From NCBI GenBank assembly GCA_934691935.1, contig CAKUTH010000007.1:124001-188000 (forward strand): a DNA stretch of 64,000 bases, given 5' to 3'. Source of the stretch: an uncultured Candidatus Melainabacteria bacterium. Its GTDB lineage: Bacteria > Cyanobacteriota > Vampirovibrionia > Gastranaerophilales > Gastranaerophilaceae. The notes beneath the pieces were generated by a model. That model was not told where the DNA came from. It did not search any database and saw only the letters and a list, made by a program, of their open reading frames with translations. Below are positions 8,644-16,569 of the stretch, one piece after another (within the stretch, counting starts at the first letter, position 1; each line of letters starts with the position of its first letter). The position numbers and the translations under genes were made by a program.

Positions 8644-9663
8644 ATGAAAATTTTGAATTATAAAAATGATAAAATGACAAACCCATCCCAACCTTCCCTT
8701 ACAAAGGGAAGGAGAGTTGCCTTTACCAAGCCGAGCATAGGCACGAGCGAAGCGAGAGATGAGCAAAAATCAACGGGAACGTTGAGTTCTCGTTGTGATT
8801 GCGAACGTTGCCGTTTAATGCGAGGCGCAGTTGCCAGAAAAAGTCGCAAGGTAGCCTTCACTCTCGCAGAAGGTGCTACGCACGTAGCCACTTGCAACGG
8901 TAAACGAAAAATCGCTTTCACTTTGGCAGAAGTTTTAATCACTCTTGGAATTATCGGTGTTGTTGCAGCGATGACATTGCCGACACTAATCCAAAACCAC
9001 CAAAAACGCTCACTTGAAGTCGCAACACAAAAATTTTACTCGACAATGTCACAAGCTGTGAAAAAATATATGGCAGACGAAGGAGTGGATGATTTGCGTA
9101 ACACTCCACTCGCAAGTGACAATTATGAAGAATGGTATTCTCCAGAAGCAATAGCATCTATCAGAAATTTTGTAACAAAATATTTGAAAGTTGTTAAAGA
9201 ATGCAATCCTAGTGCTGAAGACGATAACAATTGCTTTGCTCCTGTTTATAAATATTGGGATGGAAGCGCTCCTGATTATAATTTTACTACTTATGTTTAT
9301 ACTAGCGCAAATAGAGATTACGTCCTTGCCGATGGAGCTGTAATTAGAATTAAATATTCTGAAGATACGGTTTCACCTGGTCCAATAGAACTTTATGTTG
9401 ACGTAAACGGGAAAAAGGGTCCTAACAGAGTTGGATATGATTTGTGGAATATGAGTATATTTTACGATGGAGTTATTGAAGAAAGTCTTGTCGGTCCCGA
9501 ATGCAGAGGAAGAATAGATTCTAAATATGATGACGATTTTTACAAATGTATAGAATATACCGCACATGAAAAACGTGAAACAAAGTTTGAAGGAACTTGT
9601 CAAGGAAATTACGGCGGTTGTTTTGGACACTTTTTAAATAACAATTTCAAATTTGATTACTAA
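8644..9663 (+). CDS. Type IV pilin-like protein with abnormal extended leader
   Basis: This 339-aa prepilin-type protein would be secreted through the type IV pilus or pseudopilus pathway. The class III signal KRKIAFTLAEVLITLGIIGV starts near residue 87. Cleavage is expected between A91 and F92, with the conserved Glu at +5. The leader is about 91 residues instead of the usual 5-15. It contains two further copies of the motif: RRVAFTKP at 23-30 and RKVAFTLAEG at 68-77. A strong GGGAGA ribosome site and promoter support the start at 8644. After the hydrophobic helix comes a soluble C-terminal domain with scattered Cys. The end overlaps convergent pgi by 4 nt. The pilin-like family is sure; function of the long leader is not. 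Confidence 0.85.
   Translation: MKILNYKNDKMTNPSQPSLTKGRRVAFTKPSIGTSEARDEQKSTGTLSSRCDCERCRLMRGAVARKSRKVAFTLAEGATHVATCNGKRKIAFTLAEVLITLGIIGVVAAMTLPTLIQNHQKRSLEVATQKFYSTMSQAVKKYMADEGVDDLRNTPLASDNYEEWYSPEAIASIRNFVTKYLKVVKECNPSAEDDNNCFAPVYKYWDGSAPDYNFTTYVYTSANRDYVLADGAVIRIKYSEDTVSPGPIELYVDVNGKKGPNRVGYDLWNMSIFYDGVIEESLVGPECRGRIDSKYDDDFYKCIEYTAHEKRETKFEGTCQGNYGGCFGHFLNNNFKFDY
8692..8890. repeat. In-frame palindromic insert within the pilin leader
   Basis: This part of the leader looks GC-richer than its surroundings and is packed with inverted repeats. One is CCTTCCCTT/AAGGGAAGG (8692-8700 with 8704-8712, perfect). Another is CAACG/CGTTG (8771-8784). A third is GCTACG/CGTAGC (8875-8888). Its GGTGCTACGCAC and CGAGCGAAGCGAG stretches resemble the centre of repeat element E at 27798-27832. 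It reads through in one frame without a stop. Confidence 0.6.
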
Positions 9664-11027
9664 CTTATTGCCATTTTTTGTTCAAGCTCTTGAGCAGATT
9701 CTTCATAACCCATTCTGCCCATTAGTGCATAAGTGTAATTTTTTGCCTGCTCAACTCCTGGTTGATTAAATGCGTTTACGCCATACAAAGCACCTGCAAT
9801 CGCTGTTTGAACTTCTAACATATAAAGTAGTTGACCTATATTATATCCGTTAATTTTATCCATTGTAATAGTCAAAACTGGACGCTTATTGTCAACGAGC
9901 GCAACTTTCGTTGCATCAGCTTCGGCGTTTAACAAGCGATTAACCGATTTTCCACCCAAATAACCTATCCCTGTATATTCAAAAATATTCGGTATTTCAA
10001 GCGTATTATCAAATTCCTCAACTCTTATAAAATTGATAACTTTGTTGTTAGGTCCTTCATTAAAAAGTTGAATTTGCGAGTGCTGATCAGTCGCACCAAG
10101 AGCCTTAATTGGAGTTTGTCCTACATAATCATTTTTTCCTAATGACTCTGCCCACAACTGCACAAACCAATCAGAAACATATCTCAATCTGCTTGAATAA
10201 GGCATCATAACCGTCATATTTTTACCTTTTTGGGTGTCTAACAAATAATGAATAAGTGCACTTTGACCTGCAATATTTTCATTAATATCGGTATTTTTTA
10301 GTGCCAAATCCATGTCTTTTATACCGTTAACAATTTCATCAATATCCAATCCCACCAATGCAAACGGCAGTAATCCAACCGCAGAAAATACCGAAAATCT
10401 TCCACCAACATCATCTGGCACAACAAAAGTTTTGTAACCTTCTTGCTCTGCTATTTGTCTTAATACTCCGACTTTTCTATCAGTCGTTGCGACAATGTTA
10501 TATCTGTAATTTTCGCCAAGTTCACGCTCCAAAATATTTTTCACAACCATAAACTGCGACATTGTTTCTGCCGTAGAACCAGATTTTGTAATAACATTTA
10601 CAAGTGTTTTGCTTAAATCAAGTACGCCCAAAAGACCACTCATAACGTCTGGGTCAATATTGTCAAGGAAGAAAATTTTTGGCAATCCGTTTCTTTGTTC
10701 TTCTGAAAGCATATTCCAATAAGGTTTTAACAAAGCCTCTGTCACAGCCAAACCACCTAAAGCAGATCCCCCAATTCCAAGTACCAAAATATTTTCGAAC
10801 CTACCTTGAACCATTGATGCATATTCTTTTACATACCAAACAGTTTCTTCACTATAACCCAAATTCATCCACTGCAAACCTTGTCCAAGACGATCTTTTC
10901 GCATGTTTAAATCAGAAATTATATTAGCAATTCTATCCTTATAATTTTCAAATTCTTGCTTTAGATTTAAACCGTTTTCCACTCCAATAACGGTTTCATC
11001 CACATTATTACAACATAACTTAATCAT
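9660..11027 (-). CDS. pgi: Glucose-6-phosphate isomerase
   Basis: This cytoplasmic glycolytic enzyme interconverts glucose-6-phosphate and fructose-6-phosphate. At 455 aa it is the short bacterial form. Hallmarks are VLGIGGSALGG (sugar-phosphate binding), VITKSGSTAET, DDVGGRFSVFSAVGLLP, and GATDQHSQIQL with the catalytic His region. It is a single-gene unit with its own promoter, convergent with the pilin gene (4-nt overlap) and divergent from mlaE. Confidence 0.97.
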   Translation of the reverse strand: MIKLCCNNVDETVIGVENGLNLKQEFENYKDRIANIISDLNMRKDRLGQGLQWMNLGYSEETVWYVKEYASMVQGRFENILVLGIGGSALGGLAVTEALLKPYWNMLSEEQRNGLPKIFFLDNIDPDVMSGLLGVLDLSKTLVNVITKSGSTAETMSQFMVVKNILERELGENYRYNIVATTDRKVGVLRQIAEQEGYKTFVVPDDVGGRFSVFSAVGLLPFALVGLDIDEIVNGIKDMDLALKNTDINENIAGQSALIHYLLDTQKGKNMTVMMPYSSRLRYVSDWFVQLWAESLGKNDYVGQTPIKALGATDQHSQIQLFNEGPNNKVINFIRVEEFDNTLEIPNIFEYTGIGYLGGKSVNRLLNAEADATKVALVDNKRPVLTITMDKINGYNIGQLLYMLEVQTAIAGALYGVNAFNQPGVEQAKNYTYALMGRMGYEESAQELEQKMAIS

Positions 11028-11087
11028 TAAACAATCTCCAAAATTTGTAAATTTAGCGAAACGCCAATCCCTTCTTTCTATATACTG

Positions 11088-11115
11088 ATTATATACGGTG
11101 AATGTTTTTAGACAA
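11088..11115 (-). promoter_or_regulatory. Promoter of pgi
   Basis: On the minus strand, TTGTCT (11110-11115), a 16-nt spacer and TATAAT (11088-11093). It lies about 60 nt before the pgi ATG. Confidence 0.6.
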
Positions 11116-11164
11116 GCAATATACTGTCAATTTATTAATAAATATTTACTATAACCCCTGTCAA

Positions 11165-11193
11165 TTGCAAATATTTAAAATTTTTTGTATAAT
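11165..11193 (+). promoter_or_regulatory. Promoter of mlaE-mlaF, predicted leaderless
   Basis: TTGCAA (11165-11170), 17 nt, TATAAT (11188-11193), then exactly 6 nt before the ATG at 11200. Transcription should begin at or next to the start codon, and no Shine-Dalgarno is present. Confidence 0.75.
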
Positions 11194-11199
11194 AACGGA

Positions 11200-12009
11200 A
11201 TGAACAGTTTGCAAAAATACTACAAGCAATCGGCAACATACAAAATAGTTTCAGGGGCATTGAGAGAGTTTGCCAAATTCCTTGATACGCTTGGAAGGAT
11301 TTCGCTTAACGGTATTGATGTTGCAAAATGTATTTTAAAAGGTCAGATTAACTGGCAAGAAGTGATAGAACAGTGTAACCGTTTTGGAATAACTTCTTTA
11401 CCAATTACACTTTCTATCGTCGGAATGACATCTATTATCGTTGCATCTCAAGTAGCTTTGGAAATGGTTAAACAAGGCGGTAGCAATTTTGTTGGCTTGT
11501 TAATGACTATTCTCATAGTCAGAGAAGTCGGCGTGATTATGTCTGGCTTTGCAATAATATCAATGATAGGTTCGTCTATTGCATCAGAAATTGCGACTAT
11601 GCGTGTAACAGAGCAGATTGATGCTATTGATGTTTTGAAAGTAAATCCTATCAGGTATTTATTTGTACCACGAGTGCTCTCTGGTTTTATAATGATGCCA
11701 CCAGTGGTTTTGATTGCTTCCGCTGTCGGCGTAATAACAGGAGCAATAACCGCGTATTTAACTGCAAAACTCGGGTTTAGAGCATATTTTGACTCAGCAT
11801 GGCTTGGAATTTATATGAAAGATTTGTGCGTATGCTTACTTAAGGCGTTTTGCTTTGGTGGCGTTATTGCATTAATAAGTTGTTCTTGCGGATATTACGC
11901 TACAGGTGGCGCAAAAGGTGTTGGCGAAGCTACGACAAAGGCTGTAGTTTGGTCATTTGTTGCAATAGTAATACTTGATATGATTTTTGCAATGGCATTT
12001 TTCTTTTAA
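11200..12009 (+). CDS. mlaE: MlaE-type ABC lipid transporter permease
   Basis: This is the integral inner-membrane permease of a phospholipid (Mla/MCE/TGD-type) transporter, 269 aa from ATG 11200. The family core is clear: EVGVIMSGFAIISMIGSSIA, then SEIATMRVTEQIDAIDVLKV. Several hydrophobic helices follow. A TTG five codons upstream is possible, but the TATAAT box overlaps that region, so the ATG is preferred and would be leaderless. It is followed 62 nt later by its ATPase. No substrate-binding MlaD/MCE gene is adjacent. Lipid transport is inferred from the family. Confidence 0.9.
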   Translation: MNSLQKYYKQSATYKIVSGALREFAKFLDTLGRISLNGIDVAKCILKGQINWQEVIEQCNRFGITSLPITLSIVGMTSIIVASQVALEMVKQGGSNFVGLLMTILIVREVGVIMSGFAIISMIGSSIASEIATMRVTEQIDAIDVLKVNPIRYLFVPRVLSGFIMMPPVVLIASAVGVITGAITAYLTAKLGFRAYFDSAWLGIYMKDLCVCLLKAFCFGGVIALISCSCGYYATGGAKGVGEATTKAVVWSFVAIVILDMIFAMAFFF

Positions 12010-12071
12010 CAAAATCAATTGAATTGCGACGGTCATATCTCCCTCGCAATTGACACAAAAGAGGTAAGTAA

Positions 12072-12791
12072 ATGAGTATAGAAGTCAAAAATTTAATAAA
12101 ATCATTTGAGGATAAGAAGATAATAGATAACGTTTCATTTAAAGTTAAAAACGGCGAAACATTAGCTATTGTAGGTTTTTCTGGTTCGGGGAAAAGCACT
12201 ATATTAAAACTCATTTGCGGGCTTTTAACTCCAGATAGCGGTGAAATAATTACCTCAGAAGGTGATATTGCAATGGTTTTTCAATATTCAGCACTGTTTG
12301 ATTCGCTTAATGTATACGACAATATTGCATTTGCCCTACATGAAAGAAAAGAACTTCGCAAAAAATATACAGAAAAAGAAATCAGAAAAATTGTTGCCGA
12401 AAAATTAGAACTTGTTGGATTAAAAGGGATTGAAAACAAGTATCCGTCAGAACTTTCAGGCGGTATGCAAAAGCGTGTAAGTTTTGCACGAGCCATCGTA
12501 ACAGAACCTCAAACAATTTTGTATGACGAACCTACTGCAGGATTAGACCCTATATCTTCAACACTCATTGAAGATTATATCGTCAGACTAAAAGAAGAAA
12601 CAAATTCAGCTTCAATTGTTGTAACACACCAGATGTCAACAGTTACAAGAACGGCAAATCATGTTATAATGTTGTACGACGGGAAAATTGTCTTTGAAGG
12701 CACTCCTGACGACATGCTCCGTCAAGACAACGAATACACCAAACAATTTGTTACGGCTTCATTGGAAGGCCCAATGCAAATGTTATCATAG
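12072..12791 (+). CDS. mlaF: MlaF-type ABC transporter ATP-binding protein
   Basis: This 239-aa ATPase is likely the partner of the MlaE permease just upstream. Walker A GFSGSGKST is near 36-44. The Q-loop is in MVFQYSALFDSL. The ABC signature LSGGMQKR and Walker B ILYDEPTAGLD are followed by a His switch in VVTHQMS. LF-D-S-L after the Q-loop is typical of MlaF/MkL ATPases. The ribosome site GAGGT precedes the ATG. An aminotransferase gene follows 21 nt later. Confidence 0.92.
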   Translation: MSIEVKNLIKSFEDKKIIDNVSFKVKNGETLAIVGFSGSGKSTILKLICGLLTPDSGEIITSEGDIAMVFQYSALFDSLNVYDNIAFALHERKELRKKYTEKEIRKIVAEKLELVGLKGIENKYPSELSGGMQKRVSFARAIVTEPQTILYDEPTAGLDPISSTLIEDYIVRLKEETNSASIVVTHQMSTVTRTANHVIMLYDGKIVFEGTPDDMLRQDNEYTKQFVTASLEGPMQMLS

Positions 12792-12812
12792 AAGTAAGAA
12801 GGAGATACGTGT

Positions 12813-14054
12813 ATGAATTTAGAAAAACTATTCAACAAAGAAGTTATGTCATTAGACACTTATATAATGTTTAAACTTAAAGAAGAAACCGCAAAACTTA
12901 AAGATGAACTAACGGCGCGCAACAGAGCACCCATTTCTCTTTCAATGGGCGCACCAACAGCAAACCCGCCAAAAGTTTTAATAGACAGACTAAAAGAAGT
13001 ATTGGATGAAGATGGAATTCATACATATTCTACACCTAAAGGCGAACCATATTTCAGAAAAGCCGTTGCAACAAGAATGAAAAATCGTTTTGGCGTTGAT
13101 TTAGACCCTGAAACAGAAATCTTTTCACTTATCGGTTCAAAAGAAGGCATCGCCAATTTGGTCAGATTTATTACAACTCCAAAAGAAAAAGAGCTTGACA
13201 AAGACGTCATAATGATACCAGACCCTTGTTATGCTTCGTATCTACAATTCATCAAATGTTCAGGCGCAAAGGCTTATCCGATGCCACTGACAGCTGAAAA
13301 CGATTACAAACCTGATGTAGACGCTATCTATCATCAAATAATCAAGGATGGATACAAACCTGAAAACATAAAAGCAGTATTTATCAACTATCCTAACAAC
13401 CCTATGGGTATTTCAACAACAAAAGAATACGTAAAATCAGTGATAGATTTTTGTAAAAAATACGATATCTTACTTGTTTCTGATGCGGCATATTGCGATT
13501 TATATTTTAACGAAAAAGAAAAACCATTCAGCATCTTTGAAATTGAAGGTGCAAAAGACATCGGTATTGAATTCTATAGCTTTTCTAAACCTTATGCCGT
13601 AACAGGCTGGCGTTTAGGCTGGGTTTGCGGTAACAAAGACGTTGTTCAACGTTTGGGCAAAGGAAAATCAACAATAGATAACGGGATTTTTAAAGCGCTC
13701 CAAAAAGTTTGTGCCGAAATTTTAAACTCACCAGAAGGCGATGAATACATTAAAGCTGGCAATGAGGGCTACGCGAGAAAACAAGCAATTATGGTAAAAG
13801 GATTTAAGGAATTGGGCTGGAATATGGATAATGTTCCACACACAACATTCTATTTGTGGCTTCCTATCCCAAGAAGATACACATCTGCATTTGAATTTTG
13901 CCAAGACGTTTTGAGAAAATCAGGTGTAGTACTTGTTCCTGGAAACGCTTTTGGGGATTGCGGAGAAGGTTTCTTTAGACTTTCTTATGTATGCTCAGAT
14001 AAACAATTGCAAGAAGTTATCGACAGATTCAAAGAGGACGGATTTACTTATTAA
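12813..14054 (+). CDS. Class I/II PLP aminotransferase, LL-diaminopimelate aminotransferase-like
   Basis: This 413-aa fold-type I aminotransferase has a strong GAAGGAGA ribosome site. NYPNNPMGIS contains the conserved Asn and Pro residues. VSDAAYCDLYF supplies the PLP-contacting Asp and Tyr. SFSKPYAVTGWRLGW carries the PLP Schiff-base Lys and the C-terminal family Arg region. The N-terminal pattern ISLSMGAPTANPP resembles DapL/aspartate-type enzymes, and DapL is the usual lysine/peptidoglycan route in cyanobacteria. Substrate assignment is tentative. It lies directly behind mlaF and may share its transcript. The repeat hairpin at 14106-14175 follows. Confidence 0.75.
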   Translation: MNLEKLFNKEVMSLDTYIMFKLKEETAKLKDELTARNRAPISLSMGAPTANPPKVLIDRLKEVLDEDGIHTYSTPKGEPYFRKAVATRMKNRFGVDLDPETEIFSLIGSKEGIANLVRFITTPKEKELDKDVIMIPDPCYASYLQFIKCSGAKAYPMPLTAENDYKPDVDAIYHQIIKDGYKPENIKAVFINYPNNPMGISTTKEYVKSVIDFCKKYDILLVSDAAYCDLYFNEKEKPFSIFEIEGAKDIGIEFYSFSKPYAVTGWRLGWVCGNKDVVQRLGKGKSTIDNGIFKALQKVCAEILNSPEGDEYIKAGNEGYARKQAIMVKGFKELGWNMDNVPHTTFYLWLPIPRRYTSAFEFCQDVLRKSGVVLVPGNAFGDCGEGFFRLSYVCSDKQLQEVIDRFKEDGFTY

Positions 14055-14105
14055 GAAAAACCTTTATCCTCGCCCCCTTGCTGGAGAGGGGTACATTTAG
14101 TAGTT

Positions 14106-14175
14106 AGGTAAGTAAGAGGATACTAAGATACTAAGGCACTAGGGCACTAGTATCTTAGTATCTTCTTACTTACTT
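14106..14175 (+). repeat. Repeat element B, near-perfect 28-bp hairpin
   Basis: Arms 14106-14133 and 14148-14175 pair over 28 bp, with two mismatches that are both G opposite T (G-U pairs in plus-strand RNA). The loop is 14 nt (GGCACTAGGGCAC core). The arms consist of GTAAGTAAG and GATACTAAG units. No T-run follows immediately, so it is not a classical terminator. Confidence 0.9.
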
Positions 14176-14238
14176 TTAACAAAATATCCTCTTATCATTT
14201 ATGTGGTATCATTATTATATTAACAGAGGAGATTTGAT

Positions 14239-15273
14239 TTGTTAGCTTACACATATATTGAACACGGCAAGTTTGAATTGGTTGAGAAGGTTAAGCCAAA
14301 ATTATTAAACCCAAAAGATGCTATTGTTAAAGTTACAATGAGCAGTATTTGCACCAGTGACTTACACATAAAACACGGTTCTGTGCCAAAAGCTGTAAAA
14401 GGAATTACCGTTGGGCATGAAATGGTTGGTATCGTCGAAGAAATCGGCTCTGATGTTAAAAACGTAAAAATTGGTGACAGGGTAACTGTTAATGTTGAAA
14501 CGTTTTGTGGTGAATGTTTTTTCTGCAAAAACGGTTACGTAAACAATTGTACAGACAAAAATGGTGGCTGGGCGTTAGGTTGCAGAATTGACGGCGGGCA
14601 AACCGAATATGTGAGAGTTCCTTATGCTGATCAGGGTTTAAATATTATCCCCAAAACGGTTACTGATGAACAAGCACTTTTTGTCGGTGACATTTTGGCA
14701 ACAGGTTTTTGGGCAACAAAAATTTCTGAAATAAAAACTGATGATACTGTTTTGATAATCGGGGCTGGCCCTACTGGAATTTGTACATTATTGTGCGTAA
14801 TGCTAAAACACCCAAAAAAGATTATTGTTTGCGAAAAAGATCAAACAAGGAGAAACTTCATCAAAGCTCATTATCCACAAGTTATCGTCACAGAGCCTGA
14901 AACTTGCAATAAACTCGTAAAAGAAGAAAGCCTGCACGGCGGGGCGGATGTAGTTATAGAAGTTGCGGGGGTTGAAGAAACTTTCCAAATGGCATGGGAA
15001 TGTGCAAGACCAAATGCCATTGTAACTATTGTTGCGCTTTATGACAAGGCAATGACTTTACCACTACCAGACATGTATGGAAAAAATTTGATATTTAAAA
15101 CAGGTGGCGTTGATGGTTGTGATTGCGAAGAAATTTTGTCGTTGATAAAAGAAGGAAAAATCGACACAACTCCGCTTATCACTCATAAATATAACCTTAA
15201 AGATATTGAAAAGGCTTATGAAATCTTTGAAAACAAGCAAGACAATGTAATAAAAATTGCAATTGTGAATTAA
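14239..15273 (+). CDS. Zinc-dependent alcohol dehydrogenase (MDR family)
   Basis: This 344-aa medium-chain dehydrogenase has a GroES-like N-terminal domain and a Rossmann C-terminal domain. The catalytic zinc site is SICTSDLHIKHG with GHEMVG. Structural-zinc Cys residues lie in CGECFFCKNGYVNNC. VLIIGAGPTGICTL binds NAD(P). The start is TTG at 14239, supported by AGAGGAG seven bases upstream; no better ATG exists. It is likely a secondary alcohol or polyol dehydrogenase, substrate unknown. It lies between repeat B and a convergent acetyltransferase. A second, distant MDR protein is at 62130. Confidence 0.88.
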   Translation: MLAYTYIEHGKFELVEKVKPKLLNPKDAIVKVTMSSICTSDLHIKHGSVPKAVKGITVGHEMVGIVEEIGSDVKNVKIGDRVTVNVETFCGECFFCKNGYVNNCTDKNGGWALGCRIDGGQTEYVRVPYADQGLNIIPKTVTDEQALFVGDILATGFWATKISEIKTDDTVLIIGAGPTGICTLLCVMLKHPKKIIVCEKDQTRRNFIKAHYPQVIVTEPETCNKLVKEESLHGGADVVIEVAGVEETFQMAWECARPNAIVTIVALYDKAMTLPLPDMYGKNLIFKTGGVDGCDCEEILSLIKEGKIDTTPLITHKYNLKDIEKAYEIFENKQDNVIKIAIVN

Positions 15274-15281
15274 TTAAAAAC

Positions 15282-15848
15282 TCATTTATTTTGCACAATT
15301 TCCTTGATAATTTTTGCTGGATTACCTGCAATCACAACATTATTTGGAACATTTTTAGTAACAACACTACCTGCACCAACAACAACTCCATCACCAATAG
15401 TTACACCAGCAAGAACAACAACATTTCCACCAAACCAAACATTGTTACCTACAGTAATCGGCTTTGCATATTCTAAACCTTCATTTCTTGTTTTTATATC
15501 TAATGGATGCATTGCACAGTAAAAACTACAGTTTGGACCAATAAAAACATTATCGCCAAATTTCACTTTATTACAATCTAAAATTGTTAAGTTGTGGTTT
15601 GAATAAAAATTTTCACCAATTTCAATATTATAACCATAATCACAAACAAAAGGTTGCTCTACCAAAAAACGCTCTTGTGTTGATGCTAAAATTTGTTTTA
15701 ACAAATTCTCTCGTTCTTTCATATTTTCAGGAGATAATTGATTATACTCATGACAAAGTTTTTTACATTGTAGTCGCTCACTTTTCAACAATTCATCTTT
15801 ATCTGCGTAGTACAACAGACCTTTTAACATCTTATCCTTTTCTTGCAT
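15282..15848 (-). CDS. Sugar O-acetyltransferase, Maa/LacA type
   Basis: This 188-aa left-handed beta-helix acyltransferase is of the maltose/galactoside acetyltransferase family. An N-terminal helical Mac domain occupies about 1-60. Hexapeptide repeats follow, including IGENFYSNHNLTILD, FIGPNCSFYCAMHPLD with the catalytic His, and VGNNVWFGGNVVVLAGVTIG. It would use acetyl-CoA to acetylate a sugar in the cytoplasm, probably for detoxification. AAGGGG precedes the ATG. It begins a stretch of accessory-type genes (to about 17.4 kb) that includes a broken regulator. Confidence 0.88.
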   Translation of the reverse strand: MQEKDKMLKGLLYYADKDELLKSERLQCKKLCHEYNQLSPENMKERENLLKQILASTQERFLVEQPFVCDYGYNIEIGENFYSNHNLTILDCNKVKFGDNVFIGPNCSFYCAMHPLDIKTRNEGLEYAKPITVGNNVWFGGNVVVLAGVTIGDGVVVGAGSVVTKNVPNNVVIAGNPAKIIKEIVQNK

Positions 15849-16037
15849 AAAAACCCCTTATTTATTACATAAAACATTATACAATAAAAATTACAACCAA
15901 TTATAAAAGAACACACTTTGATTATTTAGAATGAATGGTTTGACTATTACGGGTAAACGCATTTTTCTAAATATATTAGCAATTATATTAATATTAAACT
16001 TCCAATAATATTAAATTTATCAAAGTCTAAATAAACA

Positions 16038-16569
16038 TTATTTTAAAATACTTTTTATTTCTTCTAAAAACGCATTTGCAGGTTTTGTAAATATTGGATA
16101 GCGTTTCCAAACCAAAGCATATTTTGTGGCAAGTTTGGGTTTTAGTGGAATAAAACATACATTATCATTCAGACTTTTTTCAATCAGATCCTTCGTTGTC
16201 AAAAAATACCCCAAACCGCTTTCTACAAACGAAATTGGACTACCTTGTACAACATTATAAGATGCTACAATATTCAAATCTTCCAAATTTATATCAGCCC
16301 ACTTTGCAATAGCGCGTTGTAATCCAATTCTTCTATGCAAAATTAATGGTAAAGATTTCAAATCTTCTTTTGTTATAAACTGTTGTTTTGCTAATTTACA
16401 ATCAGAGGACATTAATATTCCCCACTCTGAACCGTCTGGTAAAGATATATAGTCATATTTCACACTATCAACAGGCTCTAGTAAAACTGCAAAATCTAAA
16501 CTTCCGTGTTCTAGTCTTTCACATACATCTTCGGCATCACCACTATAAAACTTAAACTCTACAATCAGA
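16038..16569 (-). pseudogene. LysR-type regulator remnant (effector domain only)
   Basis: The minus-strand frame from about 16569 to 16038 reads as the C-terminal part of a LysR effector-binding domain. It contains VEFKFYSGDAEDV, LEHGSLDFAVLLEPVD, GSEWGILM and SPISFVESGLGYF, and it ends normally. The DNA-binding helix-turn-helix and linker are missing, since the frame runs straight into the start of the divergent reductase gene. A GTG at 16463 could start a 141-aa fragment but lacks a ribosome site. The remnant is best explained by deletion of the shared LysR/reductase promoter region, or by an assembly join. Confidence 0.8.

Noticed and set aside
16038..16463. Intact 141-aa protein starting at GTG 16463
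   Set aside because: The same frame continues upstream as recognisable LysR effector-domain sequence up to the junction at about 16569, so the GTG is internal to a broken gene.
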